64,000 nt of DNA from UBA10324 sp038326325 (GTDB lineage Bacteria; Bacteroidota; Bacteroidia; Chitinophagales; UBA10324): assembly GCA_038326325.1 (NCBI GenBank), contig JBBQJW010000005.1:62001-126000 (forward strand). Reading direction: 5' to 3'. A program made the position numbers and the translations under genes. Positions within the stretch are counted from its first letter, which is position 1, and every line of letters starts with the position of its first letter. The notes beneath the pieces were generated by a model. The model was not told where the DNA came from. It did no database searches and was given only the letters and a program-made list of their open reading frames with translations. Shown here one piece after another: positions 18,078-26,406 of the stretch.

Positions 18078-18587
18078 ATGACAAAAACTATTTCAAGAAT
18101 CGCAATTACACTCCTTTTCGTTTTGAGTTTCAGTGTTACACAGGCTCAGAAATTCGGACACATTAACTCTTCAGATTTATTACAACTAATGCCTGAAGTA
18201 AAAAAAGCAGACTCAGCATTACAGTTGTATCAGAAATCTCTGGAAGATTTGAATACAAGTATGACAACTGAATATTCAACCAAGCTTGCCGACTATCAAA
18301 AAAACGGAGCAACTATGAATGATGCTCAAAAAGAATTGAAGGAGGGCGAACTCGCTGACCTCGAACAGCGCATTCAGAAATTTCAGGGTGATGCACAAGA
18401 TAAATTTTCAGGAAAGAAAGATGAACTCTATACTCCTATTCTGAAAAAAGCTGAAGACGCAATTAAAGCTGTAGCGAAAGATGGCGGTTACGCTTATGTA
18501 TTTGATACCAGTGTTGGTGCTGTGATATATGCACAGGACTCTGACAACATTATGGATTTAGTAAAAAAGAAACTCGGACTGAAATAA
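18078..18587 (+). CDS. OmpH/Skp-family periplasmic chaperone, second copy
   Basis: This is a 169-residue paralogue of the preceding gene. It has a signal peptide (ending FSVTQAQ), KFGHINSSDLLQLMPEV, a coiled-coil middle rich in Lys/Glu/Gln, and a C-terminal GGYAYVFDTSVGAVIYAQDS segment. The ATG at 18078 is preferred over an in-frame TTG at 18054 because it sits directly before the signal peptide. The gap to the upstream gene is 35 nt. Two skp-like genes after bamA is the usual arrangement in this phylum. The two copies have diverged, so they may prefer different clients (inference). Confidence 0.92.
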   Translation: MTKTISRIAITLLFVLSFSVTQAQKFGHINSSDLLQLMPEVKKADSALQLYQKSLEDLNTSMTTEYSTKLADYQKNGATMNDAQKELKEGELADLEQRIQKFQGDAQDKFSGKKDELYTPILKKAEDAIKAVAKDGGYAYVFDTSVGAVIYAQDSDNIMDLVKKKLGLK

Positions 18588-18599
18588 GTTTCTCGTTCG

Positions 18600-19409
18600 T
18601 TGAATTCTCAACAACCCATCGGAATTTTTGATTCAGGCATTGGCGGCTTAACGGTTGCCAATGCTGTTTCTAAGCTATTGCCTGACGAACAATTTATTTA
18701 TTTCGGTGATACCGCTCATCTTCCGTACGGAAATAAATCGAAAGAACTTGTTCGTTCATATGCAACAACCATCACCGATTTTTTATTGAACAAAATGAAT
18801 TGTAAGGCGGTGGTGATTGCGTGTAACACTGCTTCCGCAGCTGCCTACGAAATTTTGCGCGATACTTATAAAGGGATTATTCCTGTGTTAAATGTTATTG
18901 ACCCAATGATTGAAGCGGTGATTGCTGATGAAGAAATAAAAAAAGTCGGAGTCATTGCAACTACCACAACTATTGCATCAGGAGTTTATCACGAAAAATT
19001 TTCGCGAAGAAAACCTTCCTTGAATTATACCGAACTCGCAACTCCATTGCTTGCTTCAATGATTGAAGAAAAATTTTACAACAACGAAATCAGCAATGCT
19101 GTAATCGAAAAATATTTATCGGACGAAAAGCTGAATGGCATTGATGCACTTGTGCTCGCCTGTACACATTATCCGCTGATAAAAAATGAGATCTCAAATT
19201 TCTATAACAACAAAGTAAAAATTTTTGATTCAGCAGAAGTAGTTGCGCAAAAGCTGAAATGGATTTTAGAGAAGGAAAAATTAAATGCGGAGAAGAAAGC
19301 CGGACATGATATTTTTTATGTTTCTGATTTCACTCCATCGTTTGCATCTACCGCTCGAATATTTTTTAAAGGAGAAATTATTCTCGAACATTATCCAATC
19401 TGGGATTGA
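18600..19409 (+). CDS. murI: Glutamate racemase
   Basis: The enzyme makes D-glutamate for peptidoglycan by cofactor-independent racemisation. The 269 residues show the family opening IGIFDSGIGGLTV with Asp11. The two catalytic cysteines are Cys75 in ACNTASA and Cys188 in LACTHYP. GDTAHLPYG is also present. The start is a TTG at 18600, 12 nt after the second skp stop, and fits the family N-terminus exactly. The conserved Cys-Asn-Thr is encoded by TGTAACACT, so the dispersed TGTAACA motif sits in a third codon phase here. Confidence 0.95.
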   Translation: MNSQQPIGIFDSGIGGLTVANAVSKLLPDEQFIYFGDTAHLPYGNKSKELVRSYATTITDFLLNKMNCKAVVIACNTASAAAYEILRDTYKGIIPVLNVIDPMIEAVIADEEIKKVGVIATTTTIASGVYHEKFSRRKPSLNYTELATPLLASMIEEKFYNNEISNAVIEKYLSDEKLNGIDALVLACTHYPLIKNEISNFYNNKVKIFDSAEVVAQKLKWILEKEKLNAEKKAGHDIFYVSDFTPSFASTARIFFKGEIILEHYPIWD

Positions 19410-19489
19410 AAAATTTCCTATAAGATTTTCATCAAGTCATTGTTAATATATCAATCACGAATTTGTTTTTCAGAAACTAATTTTGAATC

Positions 19490-21154
19490 GTGATAAAATT
19501 TTTCTCAGCAATAATTTTTTCGTTTTTCGTTTTTAATTTTTCATTCTGCGAAGCACAAGTAAGTTGGATGAAATCTTATGGCTCGCACGATGCGGATGAA
19601 GGAGTTTATGCAGTAGCCGATGGATATGGGAATGTTTATCTCGCTTCATCATTCAGAAATAATATGATGATGGATACTTTCCACATCACCTATCACGGCG
19701 CACAAGATGGAATTATTTCGAAGCTCGATTCAACAGGAAGAATTTTATGGTCGCAATCTTTTGGCGGAGTAAATGACGACAGACCAACTTCACTTGCATT
19801 TACACGCGATGGATATTTAATTGTTGCCGGAAGTTTTTACGATAGTTGTGTAATTGGAAATTTTCATGTTCATGGGCGAGGATATACTGATGCATTTGTA
19901 GCAAAAGTGAATACTGAAAACGGGCAAGTATTATGGGCGAAAAATGCAGGAAGTACTTACGGTTACGAAGAAGCAACCTGCATTTGTGTTGATAGTTTAA
20001 ATCAGATTTGGATTGGCGGAAGTTTTATGAATATGCTCGTTGCGGGAACTGATACACTTCATGGTCACGGCTCCATTGATTTTTTTATGTTGAAATATGA
20101 TGCCGCCGGAAATCTTTTACAAAGCCAATCTTTTGGAACAGCAGGTGCTGATAATATTACTTCCATTACCTGTGATGCAAACAACAATATTTATTTCTGC
20201 GGTTCTTTTTCTAACACGATGCAATTGGGTAGTTACACTGTTACATCTGTCGGCTATCTCGATATCTTTTGGGCGAAGATGAATGACAGTGGAGCAATTC
20301 TATGGGCGAAAAGAGCCGGAGGAAACAGCACCGAAAATGTTTCATCTATTCGTGCATTTCATGACGGCAGTTATTATATGAGCGGCTGGGTACAGGATAG
20401 CGCTTGGCTCGAAGGACAATTTATGGTGGGTGGCGAGGGAGATATTTTTCTTGCAAGTTTTAATTCAGATAATACTTTGCGGTGGTTGAAAGAAGGATAC
20501 AACTTAAATGCAAATGAATTGGGTCGCGATATTGTAGTTGACAAATTTGATAATGTGTATCTCGCAGGTCAATCGAATTTTGTGATACAGCGATTGGAAG
20601 ATACCGGCGGAAGAATGGAATCGTCAGAGAAAGCATGTCCGTTTGGCGATTTAACTTTTCTGAAATACGACTCAAGCGGAACCATGCTTTGGATGGAACA
20701 CACGCTCGGCACCAATTATAATATCGCCAACGGTGTAACAGTCGATAATCTTGGAAATTGCTTTGTTGCAGGATATTATACTGATAGCATCTGGCTCAGC
20801 AGCTATCTGCGAACTGCTTTGGACGGAAGCGATATTTTATTATTCCGCTTTCATGATGTGACTTTCAATTTATATAACGGAATTGTTTCCTCAGCAAATA
20901 ATAATCTGAACGCAATTGTTTACCCGAATCCTGCTGAAGGAGATTTTTATGTAAATGTATTTTCTGAAAAAGGGCGACGGTCATGCTCAGTAAAATTGTA
21001 TTCGATGCTGGGAGAAAAAGAAAGTGAATGGAAAATTTATTTGGATGAAGGTATGAATGTGTTACAGTTCAATTCAGATGTTGTGCCGGGTATGTATATG
21101 CTCTCACTTGAAGCAGGTGATGAACATGCCAGACTGAAACTCATAATGCATTGA
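19490..21154 (+). CDS. SBBP beta-propeller repeat protein with T9SS type A tail
   Basis: The 554-residue protein starts at GTG 19490 with a signal peptide (ending FCEAQ). At least six SBBP-type blades follow, each with a pattern like DGYGNVYLASSF, KLDSTGRILWSQSFGG and DANNNIYFCGSF. The C-terminal ~80 residues are a type A sorting domain (AIVYPNPAEGDFYVNV, GMYMLSLEAG, LKLIMH). It is a secreted surface protein of unknown binding partner. It converges with the HupE gene with only 11 nt between the stops, and almost all of that gap is a TGTAACAG motif copy. Confidence 0.87.
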   Translation: MIKFFSAIIFSFFVFNFSFCEAQVSWMKSYGSHDADEGVYAVADGYGNVYLASSFRNNMMMDTFHITYHGAQDGIISKLDSTGRILWSQSFGGVNDDRPTSLAFTRDGYLIVAGSFYDSCVIGNFHVHGRGYTDAFVAKVNTENGQVLWAKNAGSTYGYEEATCICVDSLNQIWIGGSFMNMLVAGTDTLHGHGSIDFFMLKYDAAGNLLQSQSFGTAGADNITSITCDANNNIYFCGSFSNTMQLGSYTVTSVGYLDIFWAKMNDSGAILWAKRAGGNSTENVSSIRAFHDGSYYMSGWVQDSAWLEGQFMVGGEGDIFLASFNSDNTLRWLKEGYNLNANELGRDIVVDKFDNVYLAGQSNFVIQRLEDTGGRMESSEKACPFGDLTFLKYDSSGTMLWMEHTLGTNYNIANGVTVDNLGNCFVAGYYTDSIWLSSYLRTALDGSDILLFRFHDVTFNLYNGIVSSANNNLNAIVYPNPAEGDFYVNVFSEKGRRSCSVKLYSMLGEKESEWKIYLDEGMNVLQFNSDVVPGMYMLSLEAGDEHARLKLIMH

Positions 21155-21165
21155 GTGTAACAGTT

Positions 21166-21828
21166 TCAACTGACAAAAAAAACTCTTTCAATGGTCCAGT
21201 ACAAAGCGATGAGCGCGATCATTCCCGATGCGGGATAAACAATTCTCCTACGATACCATTCTTTTTTTCCGAACCAGAAACCAACGAGCATGAACGCTGT
21301 GAGAATAACTGCAACCTGTCCGAGTTCAACACCAAGATTGAACGAGATAAGCGCGGTGGCGAATTCAGTTTGCGGAAGACCTAATTCAGTGAGCGCACTG
21401 GCGAATCCCATTCCGTGAACCAATCCGAAACAGAAAATTAAAATCACGCGCCACGGATTTACTTTCTTGGCAAAGAAATTTTCCAAAGCAACAAACACAA
21501 TTGACAAAGCAATAACAGGTTCAACTATTGAACTGATAGGTTTGATGATTCCATACATCGCTAAACCAAGTGTGATTGAATGGGCAACTGTAAATGCTGT
21601 TGCCTGCCACAAAACAATTTTCAATTTAGGACTAAGAAAAAAAACACTGAGCACAAAAAGTATATGGTCGAGTCCGAGCGGAAGTATGTGTGTGAATCCA
21701 AGTTTCATGTACATCCAGAAGTATCCGCCCCGAGTCATTTTACTTAAGTCATAATTTATAGTGTGTGCGAATGAAGATGTAACAGCCAGCAGCAACAGCG
21801 CAATTGTGATTGGTAAAAACTTTTTCAT
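21166..21828 (-). CDS. HupE/UreJ-family membrane protein
   Basis: The 220-residue protein has an N-terminal signal or TM segment ending SSFAH and about six further TM helices. Conserved polar motifs of the HupE/UreJ_2 family are all present: GFTHILPLGLDHILFVL (His47, Asp54, His55), FTVAHSITLGLA (His83), FGLVHGMGFA, and FNLGVELGQ. Characterised family members are nickel or cobalt permease-like proteins linked to metalloenzymes, but no hydrogenase or urease is in this window. It follows the TPR gene by 37 nt. The pair is likely driven by the ECF-type promoter at 23218-23243. Confidence 0.85.
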   Translation of the reverse strand: MKKFLPITIALLLLAVTSSFAHTINYDLSKMTRGGYFWMYMKLGFTHILPLGLDHILFVLSVFFLSPKLKIVLWQATAFTVAHSITLGLAMYGIIKPISSIVEPVIALSIVFVALENFFAKKVNPWRVILIFCFGLVHGMGFASALTELGLPQTEFATALISFNLGVELGQVAVILTAFMLVGFWFGKKEWYRRRIVYPASGMIALIALYWTIERVFFVS

Positions 21829-21865
21829 AAACCTGATTAACAGTTCGAAAGTTTTATTTCTGTAA

Positions 21866-23194
21866 TTATGAACGAGTGATATAAGGAGCTACTTCCTTCA
21901 TCAGCATTGGATCGAGAAAAGGGTTTTGAGCTACAGCTTTATTGATGAGCTGAATGCCTAATGCTTCATTATGGTTTTCTATATAAATCAATCCTGCATG
22001 GCAAAGCAATATGGGATTTTGCGAATTGGTTTTCATTGCAACCTGAATGTGCTTGAGGGCTTCTGCGTAATCCTTTTTTTTGTATTGCACCCATGCAAGT
22101 GTTTCCGAAACATCAATATTATCTGGGCGACGGTTGTATTCAGCAAAAGCATGTTCGAGTGCTTTGTCATAATCATTTACTTTTAAATAAACCATTGCAA
22201 GTTCTTTATCTGAGTAGTGACCAATAGTCGCGTTGTCATTTGCACTTTGCGCATCCTTATTTAGTAATGCAAGAACACTCATTGCAGTTTCATTTGCTTT
22301 GATCGGCTCGTTGTTTAGACGATATAAATCAATCAGTTCATCACCGAAAGCATAATCAACCACTAAATCATTTGCGGTCGTAAAATATTTTATTGCTGCA
22401 TTGTAATTTTTATTCGCGACAGCAATTCTTCCAAGACCAGCGAGTGCGTATGCATAATTTCCGCGCATCGCGTTTGCAGTTTCATATTGTATTTGCGCAT
22501 TTTTTAAATCTCCTGTTTGTTCGTACAAGTGACCGAGCATCACACGACACCATTCCGTTTGTTCCATTCCGGGATAACCAGCGCTCACTGCGTACTTCAT
22601 TGCTTCAATGGCTCCTGCATAATCGCCAAATATTTCGCGGATGTATGATACACGCGAGTATGAACGAATATCGGGGCGCACTTCATTCATCTTGTCTGAC
22701 ATTTTTATTGCTTCGGTATAATTCCCTAATTCAACATTGGCATCTACGAGCAAACCATATACAAACGCGTTGTAAGGATTTAGTTGTTGTGCCTGTTTTG
22801 CAATCACTAATCCGTCAGAGAAATGATGCTGCGATAAATACACTGCAGCTTTTGTTGCCATCGCTTCAAAGTTGTCGGGCTTCTTTTCTAAAATTTTGTT
22901 GAGAAGTTTCAATGCTGCACCATCGTAATACATGTGGTCGCCGGTTACTCTTCCTTCCTGATAATATGCCTGCGCGAGTTTTATCATCGTTGCAGCATCA
23001 TCCGGATTTTTTTCCATTTGTTCCTGATATCCTTCAATAGATTTTTTTGTATTAAGCCATTCGCTGCCAAGTGCCATTGCGCCTATGCGCTCTTTCAGCG
23101 GGGTAACTAATTTTTCTTTCGGGCGAAACAGCACTATCATGCTGGTGAGCGCTACGAATACAATAATGGAAACGAGGTAAAAATATTTTTTCAT
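21866..23194 (-). CDS. Tetratricopeptide repeat protein
   Basis: The 442-residue protein has one N-terminal TM segment or uncleaved signal (YFYLVSIIVFVALTSMIVLF). It is followed by ~10 TPR-like helical pairs from residue ~60 to 430, for example DAATMIKLAQAYYQEG, YAYALAGLGRIAVANKNYNAAIKYF, and DVSETLAWVQYKKKDYAEALKHI. It is probably periplasmic and membrane-anchored, and mediates protein contacts. It is the first gene of the two-gene unit with HupE/UreJ. TPR and HupE genes near DUF4331 genes are, in my recollection, a recurring Bacteroidota association. An ECF-like promoter lies 23 nt before the start codon. Confidence 0.85.
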   Translation of the reverse strand: MKKYFYLVSIIVFVALTSMIVLFRPKEKLVTPLKERIGAMALGSEWLNTKKSIEGYQEQMEKNPDDAATMIKLAQAYYQEGRVTGDHMYYDGAALKLLNKILEKKPDNFEAMATKAAVYLSQHHFSDGLVIAKQAQQLNPYNAFVYGLLVDANVELGNYTEAIKMSDKMNEVRPDIRSYSRVSYIREIFGDYAGAIEAMKYAVSAGYPGMEQTEWCRVMLGHLYEQTGDLKNAQIQYETANAMRGNYAYALAGLGRIAVANKNYNAAIKYFTTANDLVVDYAFGDELIDLYRLNNEPIKANETAMSVLALLNKDAQSANDNATIGHYSDKELAMVYLKVNDYDKALEHAFAEYNRRPDNIDVSETLAWVQYKKKDYAEALKHIQVAMKTNSQNPILLCHAGLIYIENHNEALGIQLINKAVAQNPFLDPMLMKEVAPYITRS

Positions 23195-23217
23195 GGTGTC
23201 TGAGTTTTGAAAAGAGT

Positions 23218-23243
23218 TACGAGAAAAAGCCGGGCTTGGTTTT
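23218..23243 (-). promoter_or_regulatory. ECF-type promoter of the TPR-HupE unit
   Basis: On the minus strand AAAACCA (-35-like, 23243-23237) is separated by 13 nt from CTCGTA (-10-like, 23223-23218), 23 nt upstream of the TPR start codon. The same pair occurs before the DUF4331, fasciclin, CHRD and broken small genes. Confidence 0.65.
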
Positions 23244-23446
23244 CAAAAAACAACAATCAGTTAAACTGATTGACAGAATAGTTATATAAAAATGCCAAAG
23301 GCATTAAATATAAATGGCAAACCCGATATTATTATGATGCTATTTGTTCTGATTGACAAGCAGAAAAATTAGGACTTTGAATAAAATATTTTTAGTGTTA
23401 AAATTTATTGGATGAGTTGTTGATTCTTATAGAGGTGTAAAACAAA

Positions 23447-23962
23447 ATGAATATGAAAAAGGGAATAATTGCCTTATTAATCCTGTTTGCAGGATTAACT
23501 AAAATAGCTGATGCCCAAGTCGGGGTAGTTTCACCACTGAATAAGGTAGTGGTTGGTTATCTGGATTTGAAAAAAGCATTTGTAAAAAATGATGCTACAG
23601 TAATTAAAAAAGCGGCTGACGATTTAGTAAAGTCTATTGGTTTAGTGCCGGAGGATAAACTTGCTGCTGATCAAGTTTTAGTGTGGAAGCAGTTTGGAGA
23701 AAAACTGGAACACGATGCTGAGTATATTGGTAAGAGTACTTCCATCGTAAAACAGCGGTTGCATTTTTCTAAACTTTCGAATAATGTGCATGAGTTATTA
23801 AAGACACCAAACATTACTGATATGAAACTTTATTATCAGCATTGCCCTGACGCGAACAATGGAAAAGGTGCTTACTGGATTAGTGATAAGTTGAGTGGAG
23901 GGAATCCATATTTCGGTAAAGACCAACAGTCTTGCGGAGAGACAGAGGAAGTTTTTAAATAA
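23447..23962 (+). CDS. DUF3347-domain periplasmic protein
   Basis: The 171-residue protein has a signal peptide (ending KIADAQ) followed by a mostly helical DUF3347 domain. The family signature near the C-terminus is intact: MKLYYQHCPDANNGKGAYWISD, then NPYFG and a final SCGE. The two conserved cysteines and the histidine suggest metal contact. Homologous domains are often fused to or encoded near copper or heavy-metal efflux genes (family knowledge), but none is adjacent here. ATG codons at 23447 and 23453 are both possible. The gene is followed by a good terminator at 24039-24064, so it is monocistronic. Confidence 0.85.
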   Translation: MNMKKGIIALLILFAGLTKIADAQVGVVSPLNKVVVGYLDLKKAFVKNDATVIKKAADDLVKSIGLVPEDKLAADQVLVWKQFGEKLEHDAEYIGKSTSIVKQRLHFSKLSNNVHELLKTPNITDMKLYYQHCPDANNGKGAYWISDKLSGGNPYFGKDQQSCGETEEVFK

Positions 23963-24038
23963 GTAAATACTTCGACTTTGAGGTATGCGATTCCGCTTCG
24001 CTTCGCGAGTAAGAACAACTATTAAGCAAATTCAATAT

Positions 24039-24064
24039 GCCCCGAAGAAAAACTACTTCGGGGC
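24039..24064 (+). terminator. Rho-independent terminator after the DUF3347 gene
   Basis: GCCCCGAAG (24039-24047) pairs with CTTCGGGGC (24056-24064), followed by TTTTAATTTTTT. A second small hairpin, CCGCC/GGCGG (24078-24090), lies just downstream. Confidence 0.85.
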
Positions 24065-24174
24065 TTTTAATTTTTTCCCGCCTTTGGCGGAAAATGCTTT
24101 CAGAATTAAATAGATTAGCCATTGCACATATCATTTTAAAAATGAAAATTAAATCGTCACTATAATTTAAAACC

Positions 24175-24759
24175 ATGAACAATCAAAAATCAAAATCAAT
24201 TTATGCAATAGGAATAATTCTTATTTCATTTCTTATAGTAACTTCTTCTAGCGAGTCATGTATGGCACAGAAAAAAGATAAAAATGTTTCTGAAAAAGGG
24301 TTTAAAAAATTGAAGAAGAAAAAAAATAATACGGATGTAATTATGCAGGAATCTCCTGATGCAAATGACATCAAGTGTGATTCTGCATTATGGAACCATG
24401 TGTATAATCCTTCCCGATTGCAGATAATTGACCAATGTAAAACTGTTACAGGAATCATTACTGAAACCAAGGCAGATGATGATGGAGACCAGCACATGCT
24501 TTTAAAGCTTGATGCAGGTCAGGAAAATCTAATCAACAAAAAAAATGTAAAACAAAAAAAAGGTGAACTTGTAATTGAAGTAGTATGTGCTTGCACTGTT
24601 ACACTACCCGCAGCAAAAATTCCGTGTAAGGGATATTTAAACAATATCAAACTTCCTGCAGTCGGTACGCATGTAAAAGTAACTGGTAGTTATGTGATTG
24701 ATTCGCATAATGGCTGGGCAGAAATACATCCCGTGTCAAAAATTGAAATTGTAAAATAG
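24175..24759 (+). CDS. Exported OB-fold-like protein
   Basis: The 194-residue protein has an N-terminal hydrophobic signal (IIL...VTSSSESCMAQ), a very Lys-rich linker (KKLKKKKNN), and then a domain from ~65. That domain has YNPSRLQIIDQCKTVTGIITE, DDDGDQHMLLKLD, and VGTHVKVTGSYVIDSHNGWAEIHPV. The last motif (VxVTGxxVxDxxHGWxEIHP) is recognisable from a widespread family of small OB-fold exported proteins, often unannotated. The ligand is unknown. The cysteines in CACTVTLPAAKIPC may form a disulphide. It is followed 28 nt later by the DUF1232 gene and may be co-transcribed with it. Confidence 0.7.
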   Translation: MNNQKSKSIYAIGIILISFLIVTSSSESCMAQKKDKNVSEKGFKKLKKKKNNTDVIMQESPDANDIKCDSALWNHVYNPSRLQIIDQCKTVTGIITETKADDDGDQHMLLKLDAGQENLINKKNVKQKKGELVIEVVCACTVTLPAAKIPCKGYLNNIKLPAVGTHVKVTGSYVIDSHNGWAEIHPVSKIEIVK

Positions 24760-24787
24760 ATTCAACATTGCGAACATCTTCGCACAA

Positions 24788-25168
24788 ATGAAAATTATTC
24801 AAAAATTAAAATCAAAAGTAAAGCAGCTTAAAACTGAAATAGCAGTTTTGATGATTGCTTACAAAGACAAACGAACTCCGCTTGTTCCCAAACTTATTAT
24901 TGGTTTTACAGTAGCCTACCTGCTCAGCCCGATAGATTTAATTCCCGACTTTATTCCGGTGCTTGGTCTGCTCGACGATTTAATAATTGTGCCTCTGTTA
25001 ATCAAACTTTCAATCAAACTAATTCCGGCAGTAGTAATGATTGCCGCAAGAGAAAAACAAAAAGAAAATTTACAGCTCGCTAAACCCAAAAACTGGTATT
25101 TCGCCATCGCAATAATTTGTGTTTGGATTGCCACTGTTTATTTTATTGTTCAAAAAATAAGAAGTTAA
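24788..25168 (+). CDS. DUF1232 (YkvA-like) small membrane protein
   Basis: The 126-residue protein carries the DUF1232 core KLIIGFTVAYLLSPIDLIPDFIPVLGLLDDLIIVPLLI (about residues 38-76), with the invariant SPIDLIPDFIPxxGxxDD motif. A C-terminal TM helix is near 103-120 (WYFAIAIICVWIATVYFIV). The domain is widespread and of unknown function; family members are membrane-associated. It lies 28 nt after the OB-fold gene. The identification is firm; its role is not known. Confidence 0.85.
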   Translation: MKIIQKLKSKVKQLKTEIAVLMIAYKDKRTPLVPKLIIGFTVAYLLSPIDLIPDFIPVLGLLDDLIIVPLLIKLSIKLIPAVVMIAAREKQKENLQLAKPKNWYFAIAIICVWIATVYFIVQKIRS

Positions 25169-25174
25169 TTCCTT

Positions 25175-25249
25175 CCAAGGTACGGTTACACGAAGCGAAA
25201 CTTGGGTAGCAAACGCAGACACTAAGAAAAGCACGAAAAAATACCTTGG
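25175..25249. repeat. Long-range inverted repeat CCAAGGTA/TACCTTGG
   Basis: The 8-bp arms at 25175-25182 and 25242-25249 flank about 59 nt with no frame. It sits in the 143-nt gap after the DUF1232 gene. No T-run follows, so a terminator is not obvious. Confidence 0.4.
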
Positions 25250-25311
25250 CTGTTTAGATACCTCTGGTAAATTTTTATTTTCAAATCTGTTTTTTTGTCG
25301 AAATTTGCAAC

Positions 25312-26001
25312 ATGATAACGACTTCAATAAATAGAATAAAGGGCAAATGGATTTTATTTCTTTTAGCGTGTATTCTGGTTTGCATTTATTCTACGATTAG
25401 CATAACAAACAATTTTGCTAATTCTCAAAAAAAACAGTGTCAAATTTTTCAATTAACAGATGAGAATAATTCAATAAATAATTTATCAGAGTTGTTGTTT
25501 AACACTCATCGGCGATCTGTGAATTTATTATTGTTCTACAAAAAGGATTCAGTTGAACTTTTATCGAATCAGGAAAAATCAATTCAATTAAAAAAAGAAT
25601 TTTCTGAAAATTTAGAAAAGGTAAGTTCAACTTTTCTATTTGATTCTTTGCGAATTGATTCTTTAGTTTCTGCCGGCAGAGCTTATCTTTCCTGCAACCT
25701 TGTTTACACTCAAATTTTATATACCGCTGGAGTTGATTCAGCCGTAAGTTATAAAACAAATACACTGCGCCCTTCATTAGATCAGTTTTTTGCAACAAGT
25801 AAAAGAATTTCAAATTCAATTTCTGCCAGAATTAATAGTGTAACTTCCGAAAGCGGTTTTCCTATTTATCAGTTTATTCTATTGTTGATTGGGCTTGTTC
25901 CAATTCTTTTCTTTTTATTAATTCTGTTTAAAAATATATTAATGATAAAAATGAATGGGCTTTTTCAATCAGATATTTATTTTTACGATAAGCCGGCTTA
26001 A
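25312..26001 (+). CDS. Membrane protein with periplasmic four-helix-bundle-like domain
   Basis: This 229-residue protein is not recognised as a named family. It has a TM helix at ~13-30 (WILFLLACILVCIYSTISI). A ~155-residue, mainly helical, Ser/Asn/Leu-rich periplasmic segment contains a single Cys (LSCNLVYTQ). A second TM helix is at ~187-208 (FILLLIGLVPILFFLLILF), and a short cytoplasmic tail follows. The topology is like the sensor half of a chemoreceptor or histidine kinase (4HB_MCP type), but no signalling domain follows. Its 3' end overlaps the convergent broken gene at 25969-26254 by 33 nt. Confidence 0.6.
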   Translation: MITTSINRIKGKWILFLLACILVCIYSTISITNNFANSQKKQCQIFQLTDENNSINNLSELLFNTHRRSVNLLLFYKKDSVELLSNQEKSIQLKKEFSENLEKVSSTFLFDSLRIDSLVSAGRAYLSCNLVYTQILYTAGVDSAVSYKTNTLRPSLDQFFATSKRISNSISARINSVTSESGFPIYQFILLLIGLVPILFFLLILFKNILMIKMNGLFQSDIYFYDKPA

Positions 26002-26254
26002 ATAATTTTTCTGTCCAGGCATCTTCACTCCGTTGTGGCTTAAATAGTGGAAGGAAGTTTCGCAGTTGCATGAAACTGTTACAGTGTTCAGTATGGTTTC
26101 ACCCAAAGTTATTTTAGCTCCGTTAACAGGTAGGTTCGTGATGTTGTCTTTGATGTTTCCTTTTATATCATCGGAGTGAGCAAAGGTGGTTGCTGAATAG
26201 AAGATAAAAATGATACAGCAAAAAAAATTTGTAAATAATGATTTCTTAGTTCAT
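25969..26254 (-). pseudogene. Small secreted-protein gene broken by a one-base frameshift at codon 3
   Basis: From the ATG at 26254 the frame stops at once (ATG AAC TAA). Skipping the single T at 26248 gives an uninterrupted ~94-codon frame to the stop at 25969. It reads MNKKSLFTNFFCC, then a hydrophobic stretch ending SATTFA, a convincing signal peptide, then HSDDIKGNIKDNITNLPVNG and AKITLGETILNTVTV. The GxIkDnxTNxPVxGAKI pattern resembles the start of a carboxypeptidase-regulatory-like beta domain. The rest (SCNCETSFHYLSHNGVKMPG) is unrecognised. An ECF-type promoter lies 31 nt upstream. It may be a real pseudogene or an assembly indel. Confidence 0.55.
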
Positions 26255-26285
26255 ACGGTTTTGATTTGCAAATGATTGAATGAAT

Positions 26286-26312
26286 TACGAGAGAAAAACT
26301 TAGTTGGATTTT
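26286..26312 (-). promoter_or_regulatory. ECF-type promoter of the broken small gene
   Basis: On the minus strand AAAATCCA (26312-26305), 13 nt, then CTCGTA (26291-26286), 31 nt before the ATG at 26254. It has the same form and spacing as the CHRD promoter at 28728-28754. Confidence 0.6.
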
Positions 26313-26406
26313 AAAATGACATTCTATTTTTAGAATTTATTTTACTTGCGATGGAGAAAAAAATGGTCCGAGGGTGATATTATAATCAGACCTACACGAT
26401 ATTCTT

